From assembly GCF_029846255.1 (NCBI RefSeq), contig NZ_JARVWQ010000002.1, positions 868,001 to 932,000 on the forward strand: 64,000 nucleotides of DNA, in the 5' to 3' direction. The DNA is from Amnibacterium sp. CER49 (GTDB lineage Bacteria; Actinomycetota; Actinomycetes; Actinomycetales; Microbacteriaceae). Position numbers and translations under genes: made by a program. The notes beneath the pieces are model-generated. The model saw only the letters and a program-made list of their open reading frames with translations, was not told the origin of the DNA and ran no database searches. Shown here piece by piece: positions 19,292 to 26,776 of this stretch (the first letter of the stretch is position 1; every line of letters begins with the position of its first letter).

Positions 19292-19945
19292 ATGACAGTG
19301 AACGGCATCTCCACGATCGGCCTCATCGGGGCCGGCCACATCGGTTCGCAGCTCGCCCGCCTCGCGGTGCAGCACGGCTACCAGGTCGTCATCAGCAACT
19401 CCCGCGGCCCCGAGACCCTCTCCGGGCTCGTCGCCGAGCTCGGCGACGACAAGGCGAGCGCCGCGTTCGCGGAGGACGCGGCGAAGGCCGGCGACCTCGT
19501 CGTGGTGACGATCCCGCTGAAGAACATCGACAGCGTGCCGGTCGAGCCGCTCGCCGGGAAGATCGTGATCGACACGAACAACTACTACTTCGAGCGCGAC
19601 GGCCACATCGCCGAGCTCGATGACAAGCAGACGACCACCGCCGGGATGCTGCAGCGCCACCTCCCGCAGTCGAAGGTCGTGAAGGCGTTCAACCACATCA
19701 CCGCCGCCGACCTCACCACCGACAACTCCCCCGCCGGCGACTCGAACCGCCGCGCGCTCGCCGTGTTCGGCGACGACGAGTCGGCGAAGCAGACCGTCGT
19801 GGCGCTGCTCGACGAGTTCGGCTTCGACGCGGTCGACGGCGGCCCCCTCGCGGACAGCTGGCGCATCGAGCGCGACAAGCCCGGCTACGTGGTCCGCGAC
19901 ACCGCGGAGCAGCTGCGCCAGCACCTCGCGGACGCGCAGCGCTGA
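19292..19945 (+). CDS. NADP oxidoreductase, coenzyme F420-dependent family
   Basis: A 217-residue Rossmann protein of the F420H2:NADP+ oxidoreductase fold. The nucleotide loop is GLIGAGHIGSQLARL at residues 9-23, NSRG follows the second strand (an NADP-type Arg), and KAFNHI is the family's conserved mid segment. Many actinobacterial members have not been tested with F420, so the electron carrier is uncertain. It ends 120 bp before tRNA-Arg. Confidence 0.85.
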   Translation: MTVNGISTIGLIGAGHIGSQLARLAVQHGYQVVISNSRGPETLSGLVAELGDDKASAAFAEDAAKAGDLVVVTIPLKNIDSVPVEPLAGKIVIDTNNYYFERDGHIAELDDKQTTTAGMLQRHLPQSKVVKAFNHITAADLTTDNSPAGDSNRRALAVFGDDESAKQTVVALLDEFGFDAVDGGPLADSWRIERDKPGYVVRDTAEQLRQHLADAQR

Positions 19946-20012
19946 CCCGCGCCCGCCTCGCGCGGTACCGGTGGCGCCGCGCGGTGCGCATGCGCACCGC
20001 GTGACGCCACGA

Positions 20013-21338
20013 CTACCGCGCGAAGGGCGGAGGCGCTCCGGCTGCTAGCCTGGAGCGTCCCTTCGGCCCCCATAGCTCAGGGGATAGAGCACTGCCCTCC
20101 GGAGGCAGGGGCGCAAGTTCGAATCTTGCTGGGGGCGCCGTAGAAGAAAGGCCCGCGACCAGGGGTTTCCTTGGTCGCGGGCCTTCTGCATGTGTGCTCA
20201 TCTCGGCCAGTGGCAACGAAATGGCAACAACCTGCTGCGACAGCGTGCGATCCAGTGCCGTGGAGACGGTGTCGAGGTCGTTGTCGAACAGATCCGAGTA
20301 GACGTCGAGGGTCACGGCGGCCGAGGCGTGGCCGAGCATCCGTTGCACGACCTTCACGTTCGCGCCCGCGCTGATGGCGAGGCTGGCGGCGGTGTGCCGC
20401 AGCTCGTGTGGGGTCAGCCCGTCGAGACCGATCTCGGCTGCCGCCTGGTCGAACCAGCCGCGGCGGAAGACGCGCCCGCGGAGCCAGGAGTCGCGTCGAG
20501 CGCCGGAGAAGACGGGAGCCTCTGCCGGTCTGTTGCGGGTGAGCAGGGCGAGCTCACGGAGGATGGTCGCGGGGACGGGAATCGACCGGGCCTCGTAGTC
20601 CTTCGGCGTGGACTCGATCTGCCGCCCACCGACCTCGACGACCGTATGCCGCACCTCGAGCCGCCCGCGGCGGAAGTCGACGTCGCCGACACGGAGACCG
20701 GACAGCTCGCCCCAGCGGAGCCCGCAGTAGGCGAGCACGCGGATCAGGGTGCCGTAGCCGTTTGCCGCGCCGTTCTGCTGACCGCCACCAATGGCGTCGA
20801 CCGCGTCCGCGAGTCGCCGCACCTGCTCGTGCGTCAGGTACCGCTTGCCGCCGCGCGTCACCTTCGGCAGCTTCAGGCCGCGGGCCGGGTTCGTCACGAG
20901 CCGGCCGTCAGCGACGGCGGCCTCGAGCGCGCCCGAGAGCACGTTGACGCACTTGCGCACGCTCGCCGGTCCCTGCGTCTCCGAGAGCCCGGCAGCCCAG
21001 CGCTGCACGGTGCTGTGGGTGAGCTCCGCCAGTGGGTAACGGCCGAGCGCGGGCCGGATGAGTCGCTCCACGATGCCGACGACGCGCTCGCGGGTCGTCG
21101 GGCGGAGGTCGGCGCGCTGCTCGAGCCACGAGCCGAGCCAGTCGTCGAGCAGCATGCGGCCGCGCGACGGGTCCATGTACACGCCGCGGCTCTTGTCGAT
21201 CTCGACCGCCGCCAGGAACAGCTCGGCGTCGCGCTTCGTGCGGAAACCCCGCTTCGAGGTCTGCCGATTGTCCGGTCGGCGGTAAAGCACCCGGTAGCGG
21301 CGCCCCGACTCCGTTGGATAGCTCTCGACCGAACCCAT
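20013..21338 (-). CDS. Tyrosine site-specific integrase of the island
   Basis: Phage-type integrase with an N-terminal arm-binding segment (about 1-65), a SAM-like core-binding domain (about 66-155) and a catalytic domain. Catalytic residues are visible: Arg208 in GLRWGEL, His311 and Arg314 in HELRHT, His337 in GHAS, Tyr347 in DVYSDLF. AAGGGG precedes the ATG. The last 27 codons (415-441) lie outside the att core in chromosomal DNA, running antisense through the tRNA. In an excised circle the frame would instead end after 421 codons with SEQPTLW, encoded by the island's right end. Confidence 0.95.
   Translation of the reverse strand: MGSVESYPTESGRRYRVLYRRPDNRQTSKRGFRTKRDAELFLAAVEIDKSRGVYMDPSRGRMLLDDWLGSWLEQRADLRPTTRERVVGIVERLIRPALGRYPLAELTHSTVQRWAAGLSETQGPASVRKCVNVLSGALEAAVADGRLVTNPARGLKLPKVTRGGKRYLTHEQVRRLADAVDAIGGGQQNGAANGYGTLIRVLAYCGLRWGELSGLRVGDVDFRRGRLEVRHTVVEVGGRQIESTPKDYEARSIPVPATILRELALLTRNRPAEAPVFSGARRDSWLRGRVFRRGWFDQAAAEIGLDGLTPHELRHTAASLAISAGANVKVVQRMLGHASAAVTLDVYSDLFDNDLDTVSTALDRTLSQQVVAISLPLAEMSTHAEGPRPRKPLVAGLSSTAPPARFELAPLPPEGSALSPELWGPKGRSRLAAGAPPPFAR
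20066..20137 (+). tRNA. tRNA-Arg (anticodon CCG)
   Basis: Complete cloverleaf: acceptor GCCCCCA/TGGGGGC, D stem GCTC/GAGC, anticodon stem CTGCC/GGCAG with loop CTCCGGA (anticodon CCG, reading CGG), a 4-nt variable region, and T arm GCAAG-TTCGAAT-CTTGC. The discriminator is G and CCA is not encoded. Its last 41 bases lie inside the 42-bp direct repeat that forms the left attachment site of the island. The inserted element restores the 3' half, so the tRNA should remain functional. Confidence 0.97.
20097..20138. repeat. attL core (42-bp direct repeat, left copy)
   Basis: Identical to 45406-45447. It covers the tRNA-Arg anticodon loop through the discriminator plus one base. Similarity stops at base 20096 (C against T) and base 20139. 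The integrase frame passes through this core on the minus strand. Confidence 0.95.
20148..20185. terminator. Stem-loop just inside attL
   Basis: Perfect 14-bp inverted arms (20148-20161 and 20172-20185, AAGGCCCGCGACCA) around a 10-nt loop. It lies 10 nt after the tRNA on the element side, so the element appears to bring its own terminator for the restored tRNA. No long T-run follows. On the minus strand it is within the end of the integrase frame. Confidence 0.65.
20211..20228. promoter_or_regulatory. Candidate integrase arm-type site (left)
   Basis: Tandem heptads TGGCAAC-GAAA-TGGCAAC lie 73 bp inside attL. The same paired motif occurs inside each of the three right-end modules (30534, 38910, 45279), at a similar distance from the att side. 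Paired direct repeats on both arms are typical of arm-type sites of tyrosine integrases; the assignment is inference. The left copy also lies within the integrase coding region. Confidence 0.5.
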
Positions 21339-21647
21339 TCAGCACCCCTTCGATGAGTACGGCGTCCGCTCGACGTCGTGGCGCCCGACTCCCGTCCTCC
21401 GCACTTCGGTCACCAACGCCTCGCTCAACCTGCTCGCGACTCCACCACCTCACTCCGACACTCCTCCGCCGGCTCCTGCATCACCACCTCACGTCACCTC
21501 ACCTGACGCCTTCCCCCTCCCCCGCTCCCCCGTCTTCCCTCACGCCGTCTCTTCCGCTCGCTGCCTTCCCACCCCTCCTCCTGCTTCTCCCCTTCTTCCT
21601 GCCCCTTCCTCCCATAACTGCTCCTGCTCCGTTCCCTCACCTCTTTG

Positions 21648-21763
21648 CTTGCCCTGTCCTGGCCTGCCACCTGTACTTCCGAACCACCCGCTCACAACTT
21701 CAAGTTGTGTGTGGGTGGTTCGGAAGCGGCGCCAGCCGAGGTGGCAGGCCAGGACAGGGCAAG
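21648..21763. repeat. Large three-tier inverted repeat
   Basis: Outer arms of 25 bp are perfect (21648-21672 and 21739-21763, starting CTTGCCCTGTCCTGG). Middle arms of 14 bp are perfect (21676-21689 and 21713-21726, CTTCCGAACCACCC). Innermost arms of 8 bp (CACAACTT) flank a single base at 21701. The whole could extrude as a cruciform or fold as a long RNA hairpin. Confidence 0.9.
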
Positions 21764-21773
21764 ACGCCCCGAA

Positions 21774-21832
21774 ACCCCTCGCAAGACCCCTCGCACCCAA
21801 CGAGGCACCTTGCGAGGGGTCATGCGAGGGGT
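21774..21832. repeat. Four-copy 10-bp iteron palindrome
   Basis: ACCCCTCGCA occurs at 21774-21783 and 21786-21795. Its complement TGCGAGGGGT occurs at 21811-21820 and 21823-21832. Each direct pair has a 12-bp period and the pairs face each other across 15 bp. The geometry is that of a cooperative DNA-binding site or an iteron-type origin. Confidence 0.88.
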
Positions 21833-22010
21833 CTTGCAGCGACCGTTCGCGCAGCCCTGTCTGTGGCTCCCGGGGAGGTCGCGCCTTCACCGCCACTTCC
21901 GCTATTGGGCGCATTTCTCGTCTTCGCGGGGCGCTTGCAGCAGATCGAGCCATCCGACCCGTATGAGAGGTATGAGCGCCCTCGATGCGGCGCCCCTGAG
22001 AGGGCTACCA

Positions 22011-22502
22011 GTGGCTGGGCTGAAGGAGAGCGACTCGTTCGCCGCCTTCATCAGGTCACAGGGGCCTCGCATGGTGCGGCTCGCGACCCTGCTGACCGGA
22101 AACCGGCACGATGCGGAGGACATCGTCCAGGAGGCGTTCATCGCCCTCGCCCGCGGCTGGAGCGATGTGCGGCCTGAGACAGCCGGCGCCTATGCGCGCA
22201 CAGCGGTCACCCGAAAGGCGATGGATCATCTGCGGCGCCGCCACGACCTGCCGGTCGGCGACGTCCCTGATCGACCTGTCGACGACGAGGGACTGCTCCG
22301 CTACGAGCGGGACCGGGCCTTCTTCGGTCGGCTGGCGAAGCTGCCGGTCCGGCAGCGCGCCGTGCTGGTGCTCCGGTACCACAGCGGCTTGGACGACCGG
22401 GAGATCGGCCAGGTGCTGCGCTGCACGGCGAGCACGGTCCGAAGCCAGGCAGCCCGCGCACTCGCATCACTGCGAACGACGATGACGGAGGGCGACCGAT
22501 GA
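22011..22502 (+). CDS. ECF-type sigma factor (SigE-like family)
   Basis: Extracytoplasmic-function sigma factor of 163 residues. Region 2 is near residues 12-70 (RHDAEDIVQEAFIALARGW), and region 4 near 115-160 (DREIGQVLRCTASTVRSQAARAL) is the helix-turn-helix that reads the -35 element. The GTG at 22011 is chosen because GAGAGGG lies 6 nt upstream and the length is typical; ATGs at 21963 and 21972 would only add an unconserved tail. Its stop overlaps the next gene's start (ATGA), so the two are coupled. Confidence 0.9.
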   Translation: MAGLKESDSFAAFIRSQGPRMVRLATLLTGNRHDAEDIVQEAFIALARGWSDVRPETAGAYARTAVTRKAMDHLRRRHDLPVGDVPDRPVDDEGLLRYERDRAFFGRLAKLPVRQRAVLVLRYHSGLDDREIGQVLRCTASTVRSQAARALASLRTTMTEGDR

Positions 22503-23593
22503 ACCTCGACGAGGATCTGCGCCGACTCGGCAGAGACGACATCTGGAACGACGAGCCCTTCGAGCTCCGCCCTGCCGCACCCATCTCCCCGTCCCGCTCT
22601 TCCCGCGGCTGGCTGCTCCTCCCCATCGCTGCAGCTGTCATCGCCGCGGCGGCCGCAGGAACGCTGCTGATATCCGGGCGGCCTGCTGGCCATCCCGCCG
22701 CACTGCCGACGCCGGCCGCGACCCTGGTGCCGTGGACGGACAGCAAGCCCTCCACCGCAATCGTCGCTGCTGGGAGCGCCTCGGCGTCGCACTACCCCGC
22801 CTGCACCGCGGCTGACGTCACCGTCACCAACACCAGCGGCGGCAAGGCCATGGGCGCCTTCGAGATGCCCACCTTCATCCGCAACACCTCCCACGGACCG
22901 TGCTCCCTGACCGACCGCGACCTGACCCTGCTCACGAAGCACGACGGCAGGACCCAGCCCATCGCGACCACCCGGGTCGACCCCCAGCAGGCGACCCTCA
23001 TCGTGCTCGCCCCTGGCGCTACGACGCACTTCCAGGCCGCGATCACCGGCAACTGCCGCGCCGGTCAGGGCCTACTCGGCCCATGGACGCAGCCCCTCTG
23101 GCTCGAGGTGCACGGCACTCCGATCCGCCTCCACGGCGCTCTCCTGCCCACCGACGCACGGCTCACCTGCGCCGGCATCAACGACAACGCCGGCAGCAGC
23201 AGCTACTACCGCGACGACCCCGAACCGAACCCCACCGGCCCCTACACGCACGTCCGCGCCGCCATCACCGCCCCCCACACCGTGACCGCCGGGGAGCAGC
23301 TGCGCTACACCGTCACCCTGACCAACACCGCCCGAACCACGCTCAGCTTCACCGACTGCCCGACCTACGAGCAGTACGTCACCGCCGACAACGGGCACGG
23401 AGGGCAGGCGAACACCCGCACGATCAACACCCTCAACTGCGCCGCCGCTCATCCGCTCAAGCACGGCGCCTCGATCACCTTCGAGATGCTCGTCACCGTC
23501 CCTGTCAACGCGGCACCCGGCTATCTGAAGCTCGGCTGGGCCATCGGCGATCAGGTCTTCGCCGGCGACGTCCTCACCGTGCAGAAGCGATGA
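22499..23593 (+). CDS. Membrane-anchored partner of the ECF sigma factor
   Basis: A 364-residue protein with an acidic cytoplasmic N-terminus of about 35 residues (MNLDEDLRRLGRDDIW), one transmembrane helix near 38-60 and a large extracytoplasmic part. That part contains a DUF4232-like segment (ACTAADVTVTN followed by paired cysteines) and a second beta-rich domain with conserved cysteines. Position and topology are those of an anti-sigma regulator, but no zinc HxxxCxxC motif is seen, so that role is inferred. Confidence 0.78.
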   Translation: MNLDEDLRRLGRDDIWNDEPFELRPAAPISPSRSSRGWLLLPIAAAVIAAAAAGTLLISGRPAGHPAALPTPAATLVPWTDSKPSTAIVAAGSASASHYPACTAADVTVTNTSGGKAMGAFEMPTFIRNTSHGPCSLTDRDLTLLTKHDGRTQPIATTRVDPQQATLIVLAPGATTHFQAAITGNCRAGQGLLGPWTQPLWLEVHGTPIRLHGALLPTDARLTCAGINDNAGSSSYYRDDPEPNPTGPYTHVRAAITAPHTVTAGEQLRYTVTLTNTARTTLSFTDCPTYEQYVTADNGHGGQANTRTINTLNCAAAHPLKHGASITFEMLVTVPVNAAPGYLKLGWAIGDQVFAGDVLTVQKR

Positions 23594-23693
23594 CGACCAA
23601 GCCTCCTCACAATCGATCCTTGTAGTGCGAGCGGCCAGCGAGTCGAGAGGACGGAACCTTGGGCAGGCTGGACGAGCATCGCTGACGATGGGT

Positions 23694-23978
23694 CTAGGGC
23701 TGAGGAGCCCCCTGGCTCAACTCGTGCTCGACGCGCCGAAGCCGTTCGCCAATGCGCTTCAAGTGATACGCCCGCATGCCTCCGAACAGACCACTGATAA
23801 AGACAGCGATCACGGCTGACCACCAGTTCCAGGTCGTCAGCAACACCACGATGAGGTTGATCACTAGCACCGCGACGACGGCGAGCATCACCCAATTGAG
23901 CGAGCGACGTTGCCGCAGCAGGACGCGCTGACGCTCGAGAAGGGCTCGACGCTCCGGGACCCCGTCAGTCGTGCTCAC
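23694..23978 (-). CDS. Small two-helix membrane protein
   Basis: A 94-residue protein with a basic N-terminal helix (ERRALLERQRVLLRQRR), two hydrophobic segments (about 28-47 and 51-68) and a charged C-terminal helix (KRIGERLRRVEHELSQ). Such helix-TM-TM-helix proteins are often called 2TM proteins and have no known role. It starts at GTG with a poor ribosome site. It converges with the sigma-factor pair. Confidence 0.68.
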   Translation of the reverse strand: MSTTDGVPERRALLERQRVLLRQRRSLNWVMLAVVAVLVINLIVVLLTTWNWWSAVIAVFISGLFGGMRAYHLKRIGERLRRVEHELSQGAPQP

Positions 23979-24046
23979 CCACGGATGGTAAGAGCGGCAC
24001 GCTCACTCGGCGACAGGAGCATGTTCAGCACTCACGGAAACGATGG

Positions 24047-24655
24047 TCAAGCATCCCAAGGGCGCCTAACGACTCGGACGGTTGGCAGGTCCACGAGGGT
24101 CGGAACGTACCGGCCTTCCCCGTCCTTAAAGTTGCCCATCGCGATCGCCGTCCAGTACGCCCGGGCCTCGTCCAGGATGTCGCTTCCCTCTCCGAACCAC
24201 TCCGGGAGGATCAGGTAGAGCGCCCGCAGCCGCATGATCAGCCGCGCCAGCCGTGTCCGGCACTTCTCAAAGTCTCCGATCGGGCGAACCGGCTTCAGGT
24301 TCTTCATGCTGGTCCGGGCCTTCAGTGACACCCAGTTCTCTCCCTGAAGCCCCTGCCGCATCCAGATGTCGTGCGTCAGGAGGTTGCGGAGCCCGTGCGC
24401 GTCGCTCGCCTCATCCAAAGCTCGGCGACAAATTGAGCGAATCGACTCGTCTAGCGGTGCCCGACCCAGCAAGTCTCTACACGAACGCAGGACCGCCTCA
24501 TAGGTGTTCGGTTCGGCAGGCACTTCAGAGGCATATCGGGTCAGCGTGGACCATAGCTGCCGGGCTTCGCCCTCGCACCACGCGTCGTCCCTCGCGATAT
24601 CTCCGATGAAGTACGTCAACATTTGATCTTCCGAAAGCCCGGTCGGATCATCCAC
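24047..24655 (-). CDS. Unknown protein with HEPN-type RNxxxH motif
   Basis: A 202-residue protein, predicted mostly helical. It contains LRNLLTHDIW at about residues 88-97, which fits the R-N-x3-H pattern that marks HEPN ribonuclease folds found in toxin, abortive-infection and CRISPR proteins. No partner antitoxin such as a MNT nucleotidyltransferase is adjacent. The codon pattern and G+C look lower than in the flanking core genes, which is consistent with transfer. The HEPN link rests on one motif and overall helicity, so it is tentative. Confidence 0.72.
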   Translation of the reverse strand: MDDPTGLSEDQMLTYFIGDIARDDAWCEGEARQLWSTLTRYASEVPAEPNTYEAVLRSCRDLLGRAPLDESIRSICRRALDEASDAHGLRNLLTHDIWMRQGLQGENWVSLKARTSMKNLKPVRPIGDFEKCRTRLARLIMRLRALYLILPEWFGEGSDILDEARAYWTAIAMGNFKDGEGRYVPTLVDLPTVRVVRRPWDA

Positions 24656-24865
24656 CCCGAGAGCGTAACCACCCGGTCAGAAGCGGCGCCCGGTTCGTTC
24701 GCTACCTCGCGGGGTAGCCGACACATCGATGTACCTGTGTACGAGCACATTCTCAGATGGGATCGACAGACGAAGAGGGCCCGGCGAGGTCGGTGAAACC
24801 ACGGTTCTCGCCGCATTGTGGACAGCCGAAGGCGATGTGCGCGCCAAGCAACTAGCGTCCGTGGC

Positions 24866-24973
24866 GTGCTAAACCCGGTCCCCGACGTCCTGTGCCCGAC
24901 CTGCGTCGTGGTGACGCTGCCGAGCGAGTTCGTGGCCATGCGGTGCCGCAACTGTGCTCAGGTCGTGCTCTGA
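24866..24973 (+). CDS. Putative 35-residue zinc-ribbon microprotein
   Basis: A GTG-started frame of 35 codons with two CxxC knuckles, CPTC at residues 10-13 and CRNC at 27-30, spaced as in a zinc ribbon. Its stop overlaps the next ATG (TGATG), which suggests coupling to the small membrane protein that follows. No strong ribosome site is seen before the GTG. Its short length means chance cannot be excluded. Confidence 0.42.
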   Translation: MLNPVPDVLCPTCVVVTLPSEFVAMRCRNCAQVVL

Positions 24974-25191
24974 TGCCACAGGCCGAGCGCCAACCGGTAG
25001 GAACTCGAAGGGCTTTCGCGTGGACTTGGGGCCTTGCGTCATTGGTCCTAGGCATCTGGGGCACCGTTCTCCTGACCCTGTACCTGCTGACCCATGGCGG
25101 AGGCTGGTGGGCAGTTGTGGGGACGGCGTCGCCTGCCGCCGCATCCATCTTCGGACTGCTCGCCGGGCGGCTGGCCGGTCCTCCTCGTTGA
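24973..25191 (+). CDS. Small membrane protein coupled to zinc-ribbon frame
   Basis: A 72-residue frame with two hydrophobic segments (about 18-38 and 42-65) and a basic tail GRLAGPPR. The ATG at 24973 overlaps the preceding stop. No known family. The pair resembles zinc-ribbon plus membrane-anchor arrangements, but its function is unknown. Confidence 0.48.
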   Translation: MPQAERQPVGTRRAFAWTWGLASLVLGIWGTVLLTLYLLTHGGGWWAVVGTASPAAASIFGLLAGRLAGPPR

Positions 25192-25344
25192 AGCCGAACG
25201 CCTCGAAATCCATTCTTCATGCGAGAGGATTGAACTACGCAACCTGCGCCAACGCAGCGAATGGTGGAGCTGCCAAGCGTTTGGCCCACGCGGGCACGAT
25301 GCTTGTGTCACTGAACGTGGCAGATCAGTAGGAGGTCAATCAAG

Positions 25345-25578
25345 GTGCGTCTTTGGTGCAGCGTTGTGACGTTCGCCCTAAGTTGCGCCATTTTGTTTCT
25401 GGTCTATCTCACTATCGTCGCTCGGATCGTCTGGCAGGACGATCACGGCCCGAGCTCGGCCCCGACCCTCGGCCCGACAGTTGGCATTGGCGCGATCGGC
25501 GTCCTCATGCTTGGGGTGGGCGTGGTCGGCATCGCCGTCTCTCTGTCCGAACGGATCAACCGACGATCCGCCCAGTGA
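25345..25578 (+). CDS. Small two-helix membrane protein
   Basis: A 77-residue protein with two transmembrane segments (about 5-28 and 44-66) and the polar end SERINRRSAQ. A strong AGGAGG ribosome site lies 8 nt before the GTG, which supports real translation. No family is recognised. Confidence 0.66.
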   Translation: MRLWCSVVTFALSCAILFLVYLTIVARIVWQDDHGPSSAPTLGPTVGIGAIGVLMLGVGVVGIAVSLSERINRRSAQ

Positions 25579-25672
25579 GCCAGGCTTCGTGAACTGACTC
25601 GCGCAATCGCCCCCGTCGCGGTTGACCGAGGCCCGACAAGAATCCGGGTTGCGCGTGCGGAAACGTCTAGGC

Positions 25673-26077
25673 ATGAATGATCGCTTCCGTGACTTTCGAC
25701 GAAGAAGCGGAAGTGATCGGATCACCGTGGCACATCAAGAGCCCAGCAGGCCACCCAGCCCGCGCACGCAGGGCGAGTGGCAGGCGCGCCGACGCCTAGT
25801 GGTCGCCTGCGTACTGCTTCTGCTGCTTGGGGGGCTCGGCGCGCATCGCTTCTTCCTCCGTCGTATCAAGTCCGGCACGATCATGTTCCTGATGGGTGCC
25901 GGCAGCCTCGCCCTCAACTTCAGCGACCACACCGTCGGCCACGGCCTCTACGGGTTTGCGGGAGTCATCCTCGGGACGGCGTTGAGCGTTTGGTGGCTTG
26001 CGGACGCCTTCGGGATGCGGTCGCTCGCGACAGGTCCGTCTGAGCCGCGCGTGCCTCTGATCGACTACAAGCTGTAA
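25673..26077 (+). CDS. TM2-domain membrane protein
   Basis: A 134-residue protein: about 45 polar residues, then a TM2-like domain with GGLGAHRFFLRRIKSGTIMF and a final WWLADAF, the pattern of G..G.HRFY..G and W..D in that family. TM2 proteins are membrane proteins of poorly known role. The ATG at 25673 is preferred. A TTG at 25622 or a GTG at 25727 are alternatives, with the GTG lying closer to the domain. Confidence 0.72.
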   Translation: MNDRFRDFRRRSGSDRITVAHQEPSRPPSPRTQGEWQARRRLVVACVLLLLLGGLGAHRFFLRRIKSGTIMFLMGAGSLALNFSDHTVGHGLYGFAGVILGTALSVWWLADAFGMRSLATGPSEPRVPLIDYKL

Positions 26078-26149
26078 CTGGCTTCGCTGCTGCCGGCGTC
26101 TCGAACGGGATGGGCTCTGGAGGTACTGCTACCCGTGGGACGGGTTAGC

Positions 26150-26497
26150 TCATCCCTCCGTCTTTCGAGATTGACGGCTCTGCGCGACCTGTCGAAGCCC
26201 GAAATGGATGAGTTGCGTAAGGGCGGCTTCGAAGGCGGAGGACACCGCCGCGAACCAGGAGGCCCCCACCTTCCCCTCGTCGACGATGACCAGTACGAGG
26301 CTGATCGCCGCGATCACGGCCCAGGGCCATCTCGTCATCGCATAGATCCGCACGCGGCGGTCGGGTCCGCGAAGGATGAACCGTGCGATCGCCGTCGCGA
26401 AGATGAGGGCGACAACGGTGCAGCAGGCAACTATGTCCGCAACGGTTGCATGCCCCACGTTCGTGAGGCTAGTGACTGCGCCAGGTCGCGCCCTCAC
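26150..26497 (-). CDS. Membrane protein of unknown function
   Basis: A 115-residue protein with hydrophobic segments at about 20-42 and 52-72 and an amphipathic C-terminus (EAALTQLIHFGLRQVAQS). It starts at GTG; a later GTG near codon 14 is also possible. No family match is evident. It is one of a run of small membrane proteins in this part of the island. Confidence 0.58.
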   Translation of the reverse strand: MRARPGAVTSLTNVGHATVADIVACCTVVALIFATAIARFILRGPDRRVRIYAMTRWPWAVIAAISLVLVIVDEGKVGASWFAAVSSAFEAALTQLIHFGLRQVAQSRQSRKTEG

Positions 26498-26776
26498 GAA
26501 TACGAACCTGTGGGTGCAGGAGACTCGGCAGGCCGATGCCGAATACGCCCCACTGTCGAGTACCCCTCAATAGCCGTCTCAATAGGCTCTTCAACTGATT
26601 CGGTCTTGACTGACGGGCAATAAGAGGCGCCTGGTCGCGGCCGGCACAGATCTGTCTGTCCTCGCCCCACTAAGGGTGACTCCCCAGCCGCGTCACCTCG
26701 TCATGGCCTCCTTCCGCATCGCGCCCCACGGCGCGGCGCGGCGCACTCCGCCACCCGTCTTGGCGATAGTTCCGGC

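Larger units (their letters stand above)
21339..22010. other. Gene-free region with pyrimidine tract and nested inverted repeats
   Basis: From about 21440 to 21650 the plus strand is almost entirely C and T. Then come two large inverted structures (21648-21763 and 21774-21832). The open frames here are low-complexity and have no domain, so no gene is called. Position between the integrase promoter side and the sigma-factor gene suggests a cis-acting region of the element, for example an origin of transfer or replication or a control region (inference). Confidence 0.7.

Noticed and set aside
21540-21953. 137-codon minus-strand frame over the inverted-repeat region
   Set aside because: Its sequence is low-complexity (Gly/Glu/Arg runs from the pyrimidine tract) and the palindromes account for the rest; no start with a ribosome site.
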